This document shows positions 43,603 to 55,149 of a DNA stretch of 64,000 bases, piece after piece; the stretch's first letter is position 1, and each line of letters begins with the position of its first letter. Source of the DNA: Cydia pomonella (lineage: Eukaryota; Arthropoda; Insecta; Lepidoptera; Tortricidae). The DNA is taken from the NCBI RefSeq assembly GCF_033807575.1, contig NC_084721.1, positions 5,394,001-5,458,000 on the forward strand, written 5' to 3'. The notes under the pieces were generated by a model. That model ran no database searches, was not told the DNA's origin, and saw nothing but the letters and a program-made list of their open reading frames with translations. The translations under genes were made by a program, and so were the position numbers.

Positions 43603-44488
43603 CTGGTAGTATAAAAGTATATACATATATTTTACTATCAAGTCACTCAATAGAATTCAACAATAGTGACAGATTAGTCAGACTAATAAATGAAAGTCAA
43701 TCACTTTTTTCAAGTTCAAAGCTACCAGTTTCATCGACATTGTATCCTTTTTCGAAACTACGACACAAAAGAGCCATTGAATTATAAAAATCCATTTAAA
43801 TCAAAGAAAATACAAAAATTGCCAATTTTTACGCCTAGAAACCATCAAAAAAACAAAAGACAAGAGGACAATGGCGGCGTGCCTTTGACGAATTCATTTT
43901 TAAGCAATATTAATTCCTTGGCGAGTTCACTTATTTTGAGTAGGTGTTTAATACACTTTCATTTATTCAAAACGTCTATTTCTGTAACACCAATAAAGAA
44001 TTGGGTATGAAGTGAATTTTCTATTTAAGCCTCTTTCAAGAAGCCTTGTATTTTATTTCATTAGGCATTTTTAATTCGAATCCCCGAACCACCTTGTAAA
44101 AAGAATATTTCTGTCTAGGTTTACCTACTTAAGCTAAAACACGTGTTAACTGCTGTATAATATTTAGTATGCCCTCATTTGCATATATGCCATAAAAAGT
44201 CAATTATCTAAATAAGCCTACGTTAGTATAATAACATAAATTACAAAAATAAACTTAAATAAAATTAAGTAATATTTCCAACTGACTTATTTTTCCGCGT
44301 TGTTTTGCGAATAGCTATAATTTGTCTCACAGCGTGTTAATATTACAGTTAACAAAAAACAAAATAAGCTTTTAAGCTTTAACCTTTGGGTATATCCACA
44401 GTATTCGAGCGTTTCTTATTTTTTTGCCTATTTCTATGTGCCTTTATTGCCTATTATTTCTAGTCAGAATCGTGAGCCCTTTTTATCC
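43603..44488. other. Anonymous AT-rich DNA
   Basis: A 106-codon ORF (43690..44010, +) shows no recognisable domain or codon bias. Confidence 0.35.
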
Positions 44489-44516
44489 TTATTCAATTCA
44501 ATTCAATTCAATTCAA
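44489..44516. repeat. (ATTCA)n microsatellite
   Basis: Five units or so; it may be the tail of a minus-strand LINE. Confidence 0.8.
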
Positions 44517-44754
44517 TAATTTTAATTCAGAAAATAAATTCCATACATTAAAATACAATATAAATTAAGATAAAAATTAAAATTAAAATTAAATATGCGG
44601 CTTATAGGAGAAAAAAAGTGTCCCAAAATATTCATATATTTTCAAGCTATCCATTTTGTTATCGCCATACAAAGTATATGGGGAAATGGTAACATAATAT
44701 ACTTATTTGGTATTTTTTTTGTTTTGTTTTGTCTTTTATGTTAACCTGTTTATG

Positions 44755-44790
44755 TGCAATAAAGTGACATACCTACATACATACATAATA
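44755..44790 (+). mobile_element. LINE 3' end with (CATA)n tail
   Basis: TGTGCAATAAAGTGACATAC followed by (CTACATA)(CATA)n. Same end as 8985..9060 on the minus strand. Confidence 0.5.
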
Positions 44791-46377
44791 GAAAGGAAAC
44801 TATTGGATTTTTTAAAATCCCATTAGGATTGAAAGAGCGTGATTCTAAGTAGAAATAACGCAAAATATGGAAAATACGAAACTAATGTAAGTGGCATTTT
44901 TTAAAGAAACGTTCATTAACGATTATCTAACAACATATATATATGTAGAACAACAGACTATAAAATATTTTTAAATGCGAATTTAGATATTTATTGATAT
45001 TTGGTAAAGTATTTCAGTATGGCAGATAATATATTTGGCGCATTGTTTGACCCGGTAATATTGATGCTGTCTGTACCTAGTTGCCGTATGACCCGGATAA
45101 ATCTTAAAATTCCACAAAAAAGACAAGCAGAGTTGCTAATGGCTTGATTCAAACGTAACGCAGCAAACAGAGCAATCTTAAAAGAGCTTGCTAAATCAAA
45201 AGCAAAAGATACTATCTGCACGTAACTGGTATTGCGTAACTACTTTTTTGTTTTATGTGAGAGCGCACGTTCTACCCACATCGCTCGCAGGAGCTTTCTA
45301 TCTCTGAAACAGTTGGGAAACAAGAAATTTAATAGCCACTCTATCAGCAAGTGCGATCACGAAACGAAAAAACTAGTAGCCGTGAGGTCGTGCCGATTCT
45401 GTTTATGGTGCAGTAAGTTCAGGTCCTTCTCCAAACGCAGGTCGCCGAGTACTGAAAGGATGGCCGTGCGTGCCCGGGATCGCGGATATTATTGTTATTG
45501 TATTGTTATTTTCAACAAAAGGGTAATCTATGAGTTCGATCAAAAATAACAATAATAAATTTCAAGTTAGTATAGCTCTTATGCAAAAATAGTTACAAAT
45601 TTTTAAACGTGATTTTTTAAATCGAGCGAAAGTTGTTTTATAAGGTTTCGAATCGATGAAGTTACTAGAGAAATACCTAAAGATTGTCATTCATATTTTT
45701 GGTAACCATTTTACGATCTAAAAAAGCGCAGGGACAGAAAGAAGCCACTGTACATACATTTGATATGATTTTAGGCGATACGATATCAGGCATCTCACAC
45801 GGACTTATAAGTGAGCGACCCCAGCAGGCAGATTTTTGAATTTCGGTCGCTCGACTTCGTGCTCTCCCTTTAATAATCTCTCCCTTTAAACTTCTAGGCA
45901 TTTCATTTTACTAATGGAATTGTAAACAAATGTTAAATACCACGAGATTCCCAATTTTTATCGCTCGTATTTCTAAATCTCAAGGTCGTATCAAAATAAG
46001 GTAGAAACCATATCAAATGTTCAAAACAGAATCTGTCTCCCAAAACAAACAAACAGACTGATTTTATGTAAAAAATGAAACTCTAGGTCTAAACTTAAGC
46101 AATTTTGTATAGGTACTGTTTGTAAACGACTGTATGTTTCTAAAGTATAATAAATAATAATAAATAAAACAACTAGTCGCCGTGTTTCAATGTTGAACTT
46201 TTTCACCGGTCTGCCTGCTATATTGAACATAAAAAGATCATATGAATGATGTGTATAGAATTTATATACAATGTCGCTAACCATCCGTATTCATCTAACA
46301 TTTGGTTATTATCAAAAATAAAGACAAACTTAAAATAAAAATAAAATAAAACCACTTCATGACATTGTTTAATAATT
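44791..46377. other. Anonymous DNA with possible MITE end
   Basis: CAGATTTTTGAATTTCGGTC near 45829 resembles a lepidopteran MITE terminus. The patch at 45360-45480 is less AT-rich, without a convincing coding frame. Confidence 0.3.
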
Positions 46378-46503
46378 GGGTTTAGTGGGTAGGGCCAAAT
46401 TCTCCCCCCCTCTTGCCAGGAGAGGGAAAGGAGCGGCAAGTCCCACACACCGTGCGTTAATGCATTCCCACTCCATCAAAATAAATAAATAAATAAAAAA
46501 AAA
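46378..46503 (+). mobile_element. R1-clade LINE, 3' UTR-only fragment
   Basis: GGGTTTAGTGGGTAGGGC, CTCCCCCCCTCTT, GTCCCACACACCGTGCGT and ATGCATTCCCACTCC, followed by an A-rich (AATA)n tail, match the 3' UTR of the LINE at 16030..17227 in the opposite orientation. Extreme 5' truncation leaves no coding sequence. Confidence 0.8.
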
Positions 46504-46740
46504 GGTAAGAGGGTTACCTGATGTATTTAAATCCGGACACACATCGCTGACCAACACCAATTTTTACAATATTCTCACAACTTCTGACCTTGTAAACAGA
46601 TGAAGTTTGAGTAAAAAGTTTTGCTAGTAAACACAATAATTTTTTTACCAAAACTGTAAAACTATAACTTTAGTAAGCTTGCCATTAAAAAATACATCGA
46701 TTTTATATGAATAGACGAAATGGGAAATAATATATATATT

Positions 46741-46989
46741 ATAAGACATTATTACGCAAATTGACTAAGTCCCACAGTAAAGCTCAATTAGGCTTGTGTT
46801 GTGGGTACTTAGACAACGATATAATAATATACGAATATTTATAAATACTTCAATAGGTACATAGAAAACAGCCATGACTCAAGAACAAATATTCGTGCTT
46901 ATCACACAAATGAATGCCCTTACCAGGATTCTAACCCGGGACCATCAGCTTCATAGGCAGAGTCACTACCCACTAGGCCAGACAGGTCG
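46741..46989 (-). mobile_element. tRNA-derived SINE, uninterrupted copy
   Basis: On the minus strand the head has the A-box-like CTGGCCTAGTGGGTAGTGAC and a B box-like GGGTTAGAATCC. The body carries GGGCATTCATTTGTGTGATA and CTTGAGTCATGGCTGTTTTC, and the 3' end carries GCTTTACTGTGGGACTTAG. It is the reference for the interrupted copy at 10809..12050 and for the fragment at 5976..6135. Confidence 0.75.
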
Positions 46990-47389
46990 TCAAAATAATA
47001 TCCCCTTGTACTAAAAGGGGATAAACTATTTCTAGAATACACATACTACTTATACCGGAATTATTATAAAAATCTATTCTCATTCTGTTATAGACCTATA
47101 ATGTTTTTTATAACTAAATCATGATAAATAAAATTCCGGTACATAAATTATCGTTTTTATGTTCGTAATTATATTCTCTTTAAGCACAAGTAATGAATTT
47201 GTCAGTATTGTATGGAACAAAAGCATTAGCCCTGACTTTGCCGCCAAATTAATCTTAATTGTACCTTGATTGCTCCTTTAGAGCACTTTGGTTGAAGCAT
47301 TTCCTTAAACGGATTTTTTTTTTTTAATCCACCGTTCAATTTATTTCTAGCAACTAGGGGGGCGATTGAATCAAAAGACAGGTAGTTTA
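46990..47389. other. Anonymous AT-rich DNA
   Basis: Nothing recognisable. Confidence 0.4.
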
Positions 47390-47612
47390 AAAAACGGGTC
47401 AAGTGCGATTCAAACTCGCCCACCGAGTGTTTCGTACTTTTTTGTAATTGTTATTATAGCGGCAACAAAAATACATCATCAGTAAAAATTTCAACTGTCT
47501 AGCTATCACGGTTCATGAGATACAGCCTGGTGACAGACGGACAGACGGACTGACAAAGGATTCTTAGCAATAGGGTCCTGTTTTACCCTTTGGGTATGGA
47601 ACCCTAAAAACG
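47390..47612 (-). repeat. GGGTTCCGTACCC-family repeat, minus copy
   Basis: On the minus strand: AGGGTTCCATACCCAAAGGG, TAAAACAGGACCCTATTGCT, CACCAGGCTGTATCTCATGA and ACCGTGATAGCTAGACAG, ending GGGCGAGTTTGAATCGCACT. Same family as 53949..54345 and 56234..56446. Confidence 0.7.
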
Positions 47613-50226
47613 GATCTGAAGGTCCTTACATTAGAGAAATCTTAGTTCCATTTGATTTGTAATTCTCTATCACTCTTTATTCTTAACCAATTTTTTTTCA
47701 CGCACATGTTTACCACCGTAATGAAAACTTCTTTTTCTTCTTTTGCTAGCTTATTAGATCGAAGTAGTCAGTAACTTAATAAAGAGATACCTACTGAAAT
47801 ACTTTTTTAGTTAAAAATGTTTGATACTTTATTATACTAATTTACGCTATATACTATAATTTATGGGTCTATAACAAATTCCTATTCGGGCGACATAAGA
47901 TCGGACATCGTAGAAATAAATGCTTTTGCTCACCAGAAGACATATTTCGGCTGACACGAGGAGACCTCAAGAACACGAAGCTAAGCATTTATTGAAAGTC
48001 TTTATTATTTTTATGTCACTACCAACACAGACACGTAAAATTCAACGGGCACTGACCAATTAGGGCCAAGGTTCGCCTAGTGGGACAAATAAGTGAGGAC
48101 CGGGCAAAAAGTGACAAGGAAAGAATGGAGGCATTAGGTAAAAACGTCTATTAGAGCTCGTGACAAACGATCCGAAGGATGCTGTTTCATGGTGATTATA
48201 GACCTTACCTTACCCGCCGACGGATTAGTGAGGCTGCGGACGGCTCATTATAAAGTGAGGGAAAACAATATAAAAGGAAAACAAGTGAAAACCTTACTTC
48301 TACCATATAATACAATATCTTTTGTTGGTTCTTCCTGGCGCATAACATGTTAATTTTTGATTCTCTAGGTGTATTCAATTTGCGTGTCGTATACGACGCT
48401 ATACCGTGTTTCGGTTACTGCTGAGTAAAATGAGCCATGCTCACTGCATTGCCAACAGATCTAGAATGTTCAAGATTGCTTGTCAACGATTAAAAGCGTG
48501 ACGAAAATCGGAATGATGTCAAGTATGGTTGTCATGTGATGGCGTAAATTTTCGTATTTTCGAGTCCACTAAAGTTAGTTCAAGCCGAGCTGGTACGTTG
48601 AACTAACCATAGTACAAGCCGTCCTATAGAATCTCAAAAGTGGTCATTTTTAAATTTGTCTGTCTTTTTCGTACTCATAAAATATTCATTTATGTATTTT
48701 GTGATGGGTTCCCTTTTGCACACTTAAATTCAAGTCATTTTAGATCTATGGTAGCACCACAGCTGGCGAGTAGATCAAAAAACAACTCCGGGCACTCCAA
48801 GTTAAGAGTGGAGTTGAGCAAGTTGGAATGGGTTAATAAGTAAAAATTTGTCTTTATGTGTTAATTTATAAGCGCGAGCACTAATTCACGTTTATAACAT
48901 GAAAAGCATCTACCTACTTACTAATAAATACCTAAAATCTAATTACAATAATCCGATACATCATTAACGCAAATGAGAAAAGACCTACAGAATATTATAG
49001 AAACACAAAAAGTAGAAATAAAACGATTAGTGATCGTCAATATCGATTTTAAATAGTATGCACCATTTATACTACCACGTGTTGGTAAAACGAAATGCAA
49101 AAGCCATATTACTAGCGCATATGCTCCCTTTAGAATAGGTGTGTTCAGTCCTTTAATTGTAAAATCATTTAGATAGTCAAAACTTTGTTCATGAAACCCC
49201 TATTACATCTCTGTTTTCTTATTATTTGCATAGCGCTACAGTTTGAGATAAGGTCTCTTCAAAATCCCTATTGCCCATTACGGAAAAAAACAGTGTACCC
49301 AACGATTATATCCCCCTAAAACCATAAACACCCGAAGCAAGTGACGTAAGTGAGCAAACTCGAACATGATAGAAAGCCTAATCTTCGTTGGCACTGCTCC
49401 GAACTGTCGTTAATAAAACTCCCTGAAAACTTATCTCCCTTGGGCGAGATAAAATATTTTTCCGCAAAAAACAAACATCTTAACCGTCGGAGTGGGGTGA
49501 AAGAATTTCGAACCTATTGCGGGGTTGACGAGGATATATTGATTTTAAAGTAGATTGAGTCGATACACGGAATGATATATTGAATACAAACTGGGCATTC
49601 TATGCTCCCGATTTCTAGCAATGTTTATTTTCGATTTAAACTGTAGTAATAAAAACACTCGTATGAGATACTTCAAAAACTAAAAAAATTGTTCTCCATT
49701 TAACAACAGATATTATACCCCATTTACTGTTCTGAATGACCATTCCTTTCCGATCACAATCATTATAAACGACGTCCCAAAGTTACGTTGCGCCGAATCA
49801 TAAAACAATCTACGATCATTTTACCTCATAATTTTCCACCATAATCTCTGTAATTAAGTACTTCGGTCTTATCGCTAAAGTCGTGAATCAATTAGGTGTG
49901 TGAGGTTTAAATCGCCTTAACAAAGACTAACTGACGCCAGTTAGCGAGACAAAGAAGAATCGCCCTAGAGGACTAGAAGTCTCGTTACTTCACATATTTA
50001 TGGCCTGTGGAGAAAATTCTGTCTTAAAGAAAATCGTGGCTGTTGTCGGGGTCATTCAATACAATTCTTATGCTGCTTGGGAAAGTATTATTCAAATTAA
50101 TTTTAACATTACTCATATAACGGATATTTTGCTATAAATTACATTGTTTTTATTTCAAATTGTGTAATAGTGGACACAAAGATGCACTGTGACATGTGAG
50201 CTTAAAAGCGGTTTAAAATTTTGGAT
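47613..50226. other. Anonymous AT-rich DNA
   Basis: About 2.6 kb. Several ORFs below 70 codons occur, without motifs. No repeat family recognised. Confidence 0.4.
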
Positions 50227-50490
50227 TATCATCATCATTATCATCATTGGCAACAGCATTTTTGCAGATGATATTTGCAGCGACTATAGTAGGTAATTTG
50301 AGGAAGTAGTCTACAGCCTACATCGACTGCGATGACTGTATAGACCAATGGCCGATCGGCATTTCTTGCTGCAGCTCTGCGAGTTCGTTTCTGCTTGAGT
50401 TGGTCCAAGCAGAGCACGTCGTGCTTTGCCATGCCTTCACGCAGGTTATGACACCACTCCGGTCTGATCTCCGCGCGAAAAAACAATTCA
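50227..50490 (-). mobile_element. Retroposon-like segment with (GAT)n tail
   Basis: The plus strand shows ATCATCATCATTATCATCATTGG at the 3' border (about 50227-50249), i.e. a (GAT)n tail on the minus strand. An 80-codon minus-strand ORF contains MAKHDVLCLDQLKQKRTRRA, of unknown origin. A LINE- or SINE-derived segment is most likely. Confidence 0.4.
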
Positions 50491-51308
50491 GATAGGGCTT
50501 ATCCTATTAATCTTAAAGTAAAAAATTACCACTCACAAATATACTTCGTCATCAATGATACGCAGGATGAATTTAAAAAAGTTACAATTAAAATGTCCAT
50601 GTACCATGAAAAATTATAGAGGTCGAAACAATAAAAAGGCTAAATGCTTTAAATCTGAGAACGTAGTAGTGCAGATATTCCAGCCCAAATTCATGCCGCA
50701 TCTTCAGGTAATTTACCAGCACTGCACTAATTACCCGTTTATTTAGTATTTAAACATAAAAAAACCTAGAAAATCCACTAAAACATAACATCCCTATTAC
50801 TTATTCCGTTTAATGTAAGACACAAAAACGTTTTCAAAGCTAAACTTAATACACAAGACGCACTGTGTGCCAAGCACTCAGAATCGCTTCCGCTTCTGTT
50901 GCGGCTTCTTGGCAACAAAAGCTATTCGACTAGAAAATATTTGAATAGTGCCCTGTTACAGGAGTATAATTTTCAATGACGTAAGTAAATAAACTACGTG
51001 TATGTTGCTTGCACGCTTCCTAGAAACCCTTTGTTGTCTAACAAAGTAAAGTTATAATAAAAATGCGTTGAAAAGCTTAAATTCGGAGAATTTGTTACAT
51101 CATACATTGAAGTAAATTTACACAGTTTTATATTGTATTTTTTTAATAAAGCTAGCATATACAACACAAGATATGTACGATACACTGAAGTCAGACTGAA
51201 AAACAATAAATTAACATAAATTAAATAGTAAAACTTCTGTATTTTCAAAGTATGACTGACACATTACACTATCTTAATATCATCACAAACACTTTATAAA
51301 ACAAAGTA
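50491..51308. other. Anonymous AT-rich DNA
   Basis: Nothing recognisable. Confidence 0.4.
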
Positions 51309-51468
51309 CTCCGCCGCGTCTGTTTGTGTGTATGTATGTTCGCGATAAATTCAAAAAGTACTGAACGGATTTTTATGCGGTTTTCACCTATCAATAGAGT
51401 GATTATTGAGAAGTATATCATTTGTTCAGATTTTGTGTAACCTGTGCGAAGCCAAGGCGGGTCGCTAG
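51309..51468 (+). mobile_element. Helitron-like non-autonomous element, 3' part
   Basis: The segment CCGCCGCGTCTGTTTGTGTG, TACTGAACGGATTTTTATGC and GGTTTTCACCTATCAATAGA, ending in GTGCGAAGCCAAGGCGGGTC and GCTAG|T, matches a lepidopteran repeat whose end (short imperfect hairpin, CTAG, insertion before T) is Helitron-like. The 5' terminus is uncertain. Confidence 0.45.
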
Positions 51469-51827
51469 TAAAGTATCTACCGCTTAAGAATAAATTTCCG
51501 TGAATGTGTCCATAGTTAAATATTATACAGGTATAAGTTGGTACAATTTGTTTGTTTGAGGAATAGTCGAAATAAAAAAAGACTTGTTATCTATATTGTT
51601 AAAAATAAACTTACATAAATGTTAATATCAAAACAAATTAGTTTATAACAAATCCTGCTACGATGAAATAATAATAAATGGTAAAAAATGTACAAAATCA
51701 TTGCCGATTACACTATCCATCTAACATTCAGAACTTGTGTTATTCTTATTGTTGTGTGAAATTGTGTTTATTCTTATTGTTTTTATTTATTGACATTGTT
51801 TTCTTTATCATACAGATGATCCTTAAG
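51469..51827. other. Anonymous AT-rich DNA
   Basis: Nothing recognisable. Confidence 0.4.
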
Positions 51828-52055
51828 GATGACTCACGCTACACAGTGCCAGGACCGGGCCGGGGCGGACCGGAGCGAGCCGTCACACGGACTTTCAGGA
51901 GCGCCACCGTCGCCGGACCGTTCCGGGGCCGGGGCGACCGGGCCATCATCTCTATATTATAGTATCTCTATGCGTTGACACTATCGTTGAGTCTCCGAGC
52001 GCGAGACAGGCCGGGCCGGGCTGTCCGAGCTCACCGAGCCGTCCAAGCAACGGAC
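51828..52055 (+). mobile_element. GC-rich element starting TGACTCACGCTACAC
   Basis: An abrupt GC-rich block (GGACCGGGCCGGGGCGGACC and similar) after ATGACTCACGCTACACAG. The same start occurs, inverted, at 63441..63626. The right terminus is not clear. It may continue into the transposase-like ORF that follows. Confidence 0.5.
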
Positions 52056-52090
52056 TGTTCATGACAAATGTCACAAATGTCAATCATATT

Positions 52091-52321
52091 GAAAAAATTG
52101 GTTCGATGGGAAGCAAGTCGATATAGAAATAAATAATAAAATCAAAATATTGGCCCTGGCTGCCATAATAGCTGATGAAGAGAATACTGCATACTCTGGG
52201 CAATTGTGCATTTGGACATTTCGCGGACACTTTCGGAAAAAGGAGAATTACACAACATTATGTGAAGAGCTTTATTTCCACATGACCCGAGACTCTTTCG
52301 AAGCCACCGTGTTCTCTGCTT
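52091..52321 (+). pseudogene. Possible PIF/Harbinger-type transposase N-terminal fragment
   Basis: An ORF of about 76 codons is open from just after a TGA and ends at TAA (52319-52321). The peptide includes ILALAAIIADEENT, FRKKENYTTLCEELYFHMTR and DSFEATVFSA. The pattern of an acidic 'DEE' stretch followed by 'Y--L--EL---F-M---SFE' resembles the N-terminal region of HARBI1-like nucleases. There is no start codon and no catalytic domain. The identification is tentative. Confidence 0.3.
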
Positions 52322-52516
52322 AAGGTAATGGAAATACAATGCGTGTATATTGTCTCAAATAATCATGTGCCGAAGCATATTAAACTATTAAAAGGAAAAG
52401 GGATGACCGGTTCTCCATACAAACATAGTCCCCATTTTCCTCTCTGGATATTGATATTCCCTTCGTTCTGCATCCAATTTTGTAATAGTACATTACGATA
52501 CAAGTGCGAAAAATAG
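52322..52516. other. Short repeated motif region
   Basis: GATGACCGGTTCTCCATACAAAC..CCCCATTTTCCTCTCTGG at about 52402-52446 recurs at about 33400, 41178 and, inverted, at 52740. It is probably a MITE piece. Confidence 0.4.
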
Positions 52517-52720
52517 GAAATTCGAAACAAGTGGCGATAAATTAAAACACGACCGAAGGGAGTGTTTTAAATCGACACGAGTTGCGAATTACTTATTCGC
52601 ACATGTATCGTACAACGTTTTACAGTACATGGCTCTTTAAATGTTCGACACAGTAACGTAATATGCTAATTTACGCACTAGTGCGGTAAAGTACCTCTAG
52701 CAACATATGTACTGTAAAAA
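52517..52720. repeat. Interspersed repeat (AAAACACGACCGAAGG family), copy 1
   Basis: AAATTAAAACACGACCGAAG, GAGTGTTTTAAATCGACACG, ACAACGTTTTACAGTACATG and CGCACTAGTGCGGTAAAGTA occur in the same order at 60966..61148. Confidence 0.75.
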
Positions 52721-53345
52721 TATTATCCGTAATGGGAGCTACGTTTGTATGGAAAAGCGGTCTCGTTTTGAGGTAGGTAACTAGGCAGATTACTTAGAGA
52801 TTGACTCATCACAAGCTGCCCTAAGTGCTTCTTAGCGAGTAGACAGGCCTATTGTTTTTCAGTATTATTTTCTTCTATTGAGGTGTGCATTTGTGTTGTA
52901 TTGCAAAAATATATCCGTTGGGGTTCAGTGATACCCGATAGATATTAACCCTGAATCACAAATGATCATTTTGCTTAATGCCGCGTTTTTGCATTATTTT
53001 CTCCCATCAATCCTATCATAGTTTCAGGAATGCATGAAAAACTTAAGTTTAAAAGAGAAGATATTTAAAATGGCTGTTAGGAATACCACAACATTTTAAA
53101 GTATCGATATAAGATAATCATCTACAAACATTCAGCTACAGAGAAATACGCGTACACCACTAAGAATGTCGGTGGTGCGCTCTCAAAGTAAAAAAAAGAA
53201 CTGTTAAGTTCGGTACACTAAGATAGAATTGTCTAACAAGTACAAAAAATAAACTACTTACTGGCTTACTTACTTCTTGCGAAAAAGGAATTTTTGATCT
53301 ATAATACGAGTGGGTTAGGTAGTTGAAATTTACAGTGTGCATTTT
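52721..53345. other. Anonymous AT-rich DNA
   Basis: Nothing further recognised. Confidence 0.4.
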
Positions 53346-53480
53346 ATGGTTCCGTAGGCAAAATGGCAAAAACCCTTACAGTTTCGTCATGTCTATCTGT
53401 CTGTCTATCTGTCTGTCCGTATGTCACAGCTATTTTACTCAAAAACTATAAGATAACCAAAAGATAAAAGTGGAAAGTAG
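53346..53480 (+). repeat. GGTTCCGTAGGCAAAATGGC repeat, truncated
   Basis: Partial copy of the long-form repeat at 37299..38000, with a GTCTATCTGTCTGTC stretch. It is followed at about 53495-53530 by a short piece of the GGCAAACAAGCAT family (TACGTTGGTGGCCGGCCTGA). Confidence 0.6.
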
Positions 53481-53639
53481 GTATTTTTTATACTACGTTG
53501 GTGGCCGGCCTGATGGTAAGCTACTACTTAGTTTAGAAGTTCAAATGTATAAAAATATAATTTTTAGGCACGCCATACATGTAACTAAAAGTAAAAAGGT
53601 TATTCAAGTAAAAGAGTATTAAATATAAGATTTTTTTTA

Positions 53640-53870
53640 AGTAAGTGAGATGGCAAAGGAGTCTTGCGTAGCCCGTCATGCTAGCCCGAAATGATATGAA
53701 CGCTCTGACGTCGGGCTACAGCGGCGGCCTCATATTGAGAAAGTCGGGCGTAGCCCTTGTGCTATGCGTGCTCTAAGGCCGAGGGCCCCCTCATAACAAA
53801 TGAATCGGGGGTAGCCTTACGTACCTAAGTAGCTTCCTCATACTAAAAAGTCGTGCAGAAGAAGATAACA
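53640..53870. repeat. GTAGCCC-rich patch
   Basis: A motif like TCGGGCGTAGCCC or CGTAGCCCGTC occurs about five times with irregular spacing. Origin unknown; it may be a degraded tandem repeat. Confidence 0.35.
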
Positions 53871-53948
53871 ATATAATTTTTTCAATATGTCAATTCCAGA
53901 TTTCCTGTGTTTCTTAAATGTATAGTAACATGGCAGCAGTTTTCATCT

Positions 53949-54345
53949 TTAGGGTTCCGTACCCAAACGGGACCCTATTACTAAGACTCCGCTGTCCGTC
54001 CGTCCGTCCGTCCGTCCGTCTGTCACCAGGCTGTATCTCATGAACCGTGATAGACAGTTGAAATTTTCAAAGATGACGTATTTCTGTTGCCACTATAACA
54101 ACATAGTATTGTGTTCCTGCCGGTGAGTAAGGTTGCCAGAGCTCAACGAGGGGAAGGAGGGTTGTTAGGCTCGGCAACGCGCATATAATTCCTCTGCAGT
54201 TGCAGGCGTACATAGGCTATGGAGACTGCTTACCATCAGGTGGGCCGTATGCTTGTTTGCCACCAACGTAGTATATAAAAAACCAAATACTAAAAAGTAC
54301 GGAATCACGTTGGGCGAGTCCGACTCGCCCTTGTCCGGTTTTTGT
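53949..54345 (+). repeat. GGGTTCCGTACCC-family repeat with a nested insertion
   Basis: Begins AGGGTTCCGTACCCAAACGG and (GTCC)n, CACCAGGCTGTATCTCATGA, then is interrupted after ATAACAAC. It resumes as CAAATACTAAAAAGTACGG and ends GTCCGACTCGCCCTTGTCCG. The uninterrupted junction ATAACAACAAATACTAAAAA is seen in the copy at 56234..56446. Confidence 0.75.
54108..54297 (-). repeat. GGCAAACAAGCAT-family repeat nested in another repeat
   Basis: TGTTCCTGCCGGTGAGTAAGG, CAGAGCTCAACGAGG, GGCAACGCGCAT, TACCATCAGGTGGGCCGTAT and GCTTGTTTGCCACCAACGTAG match 7640..7806. It lies inside the repeat at 53949..54345. Confidence 0.75.
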
Positions 54346-54880
54346 ATTTATTCGTAAGCTTGCATTAATTGCCATGGCACTTTAGGCTTAGCTTGTAAGT
54401 ACAGTCGAGGAAATTGATTCTTTAGCAGTTAACGTGTCACGTTACAATGGACAGCTCTTACCATAAGTATGTACAGCCAAATTTACTTGAACCGCAAGTT
54501 GCTAAAGAATCAATTTCCGCGACCGTACTAATAGGATATTCTTTGCTAATAGGTTTAATAAATAATATGTTGCGGACTCTTTTCTTAAACCTTTTCACTT
54601 GTATACTTTTTACGACATTTGACGCTGTCATGTTATTCAAATAGTAAAATAAATCTGACAAGAGAGAAAATAGTGATCTTATTTACAGAAAGATACTTAA
54701 TGTATGAAAAAATAAGCAAAAATAAGAATGAATGTTTTGTGAGTGTGAAACAATTTTATTTTATTTGACAAATAGAGCACTGCATTGCATTAACGATTAT
54801 TATTATTTTAATTTGTATGTCTTTCCCATCACGGAACAATGGTATTCCGGACCTTTGAGAAGCGTGCGCCGAGCCCTAAC
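54346..54880. other. Anonymous AT-rich DNA
   Basis: Two overlapping 65-67 codon ORFs on opposite strands have no motif. Confidence 0.4.
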
Positions 54881-55015
54881 CTAACGTAGAGGCCCTTTTG
54901 ACACGTTCATGAAATGTAAGATGTACACCGAGCTGATGCTGCCCTTGCCCATGTCATAGGACGCACGCAGAGGCAGGCCCGACAGGGTGTAAGGACTATT
55001 GAGAGTTGTTGGAAT
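54881..55015 (-). CDS. Possible terminal coding exon, unknown protein
   Basis: On the minus strand, AG at 55017-55016 (TTTATTTTAG) is followed by 44 codons and a TAG stop (54883-54881). The peptide starts IPTTLNSPYTLSGLPLRASY and contains GKGSISSVYILHF. Third codon positions are GC-rich (CTG, TCG, GGC, GAC, AAG, AGC, ATC, GTG, TAC), unlike the flanks. The polypyrimidine tract is poor, and I do not recognise a family. A repeat-derived sequence is a fair alternative, since a GC-rich block of probable repeat origin lies just beside it. Confidence 0.27.
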   Translation of the reverse strand: MPTTLNSPYTLSGLPLRASYDMGKGSISSVYILHFMNVSKGPLR

Positions 55016-55149
55016 CTAAAATAAACTAGGTTATTGTGTGAAAGCGATGGGCTAAACACTGAGCTATGGGATAAAAAACCAGACGCCTGCCTAATAAAAC
55101 GGTATACAATTTTATTTCCGGCAGACGACACAAAAAGCGACATCTGGGA

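Noticed and set aside
43690..44010. 106-codon plus-strand ORF
   Set aside because: AT-rich, lysine- and asparagine-rich chance ORF with no motif or splice context.
54873..54884. CCTAACCTAA, resembling two arthropod telomere repeats
   Set aside because: Only two units, in single-copy-looking context; chance is sufficient.
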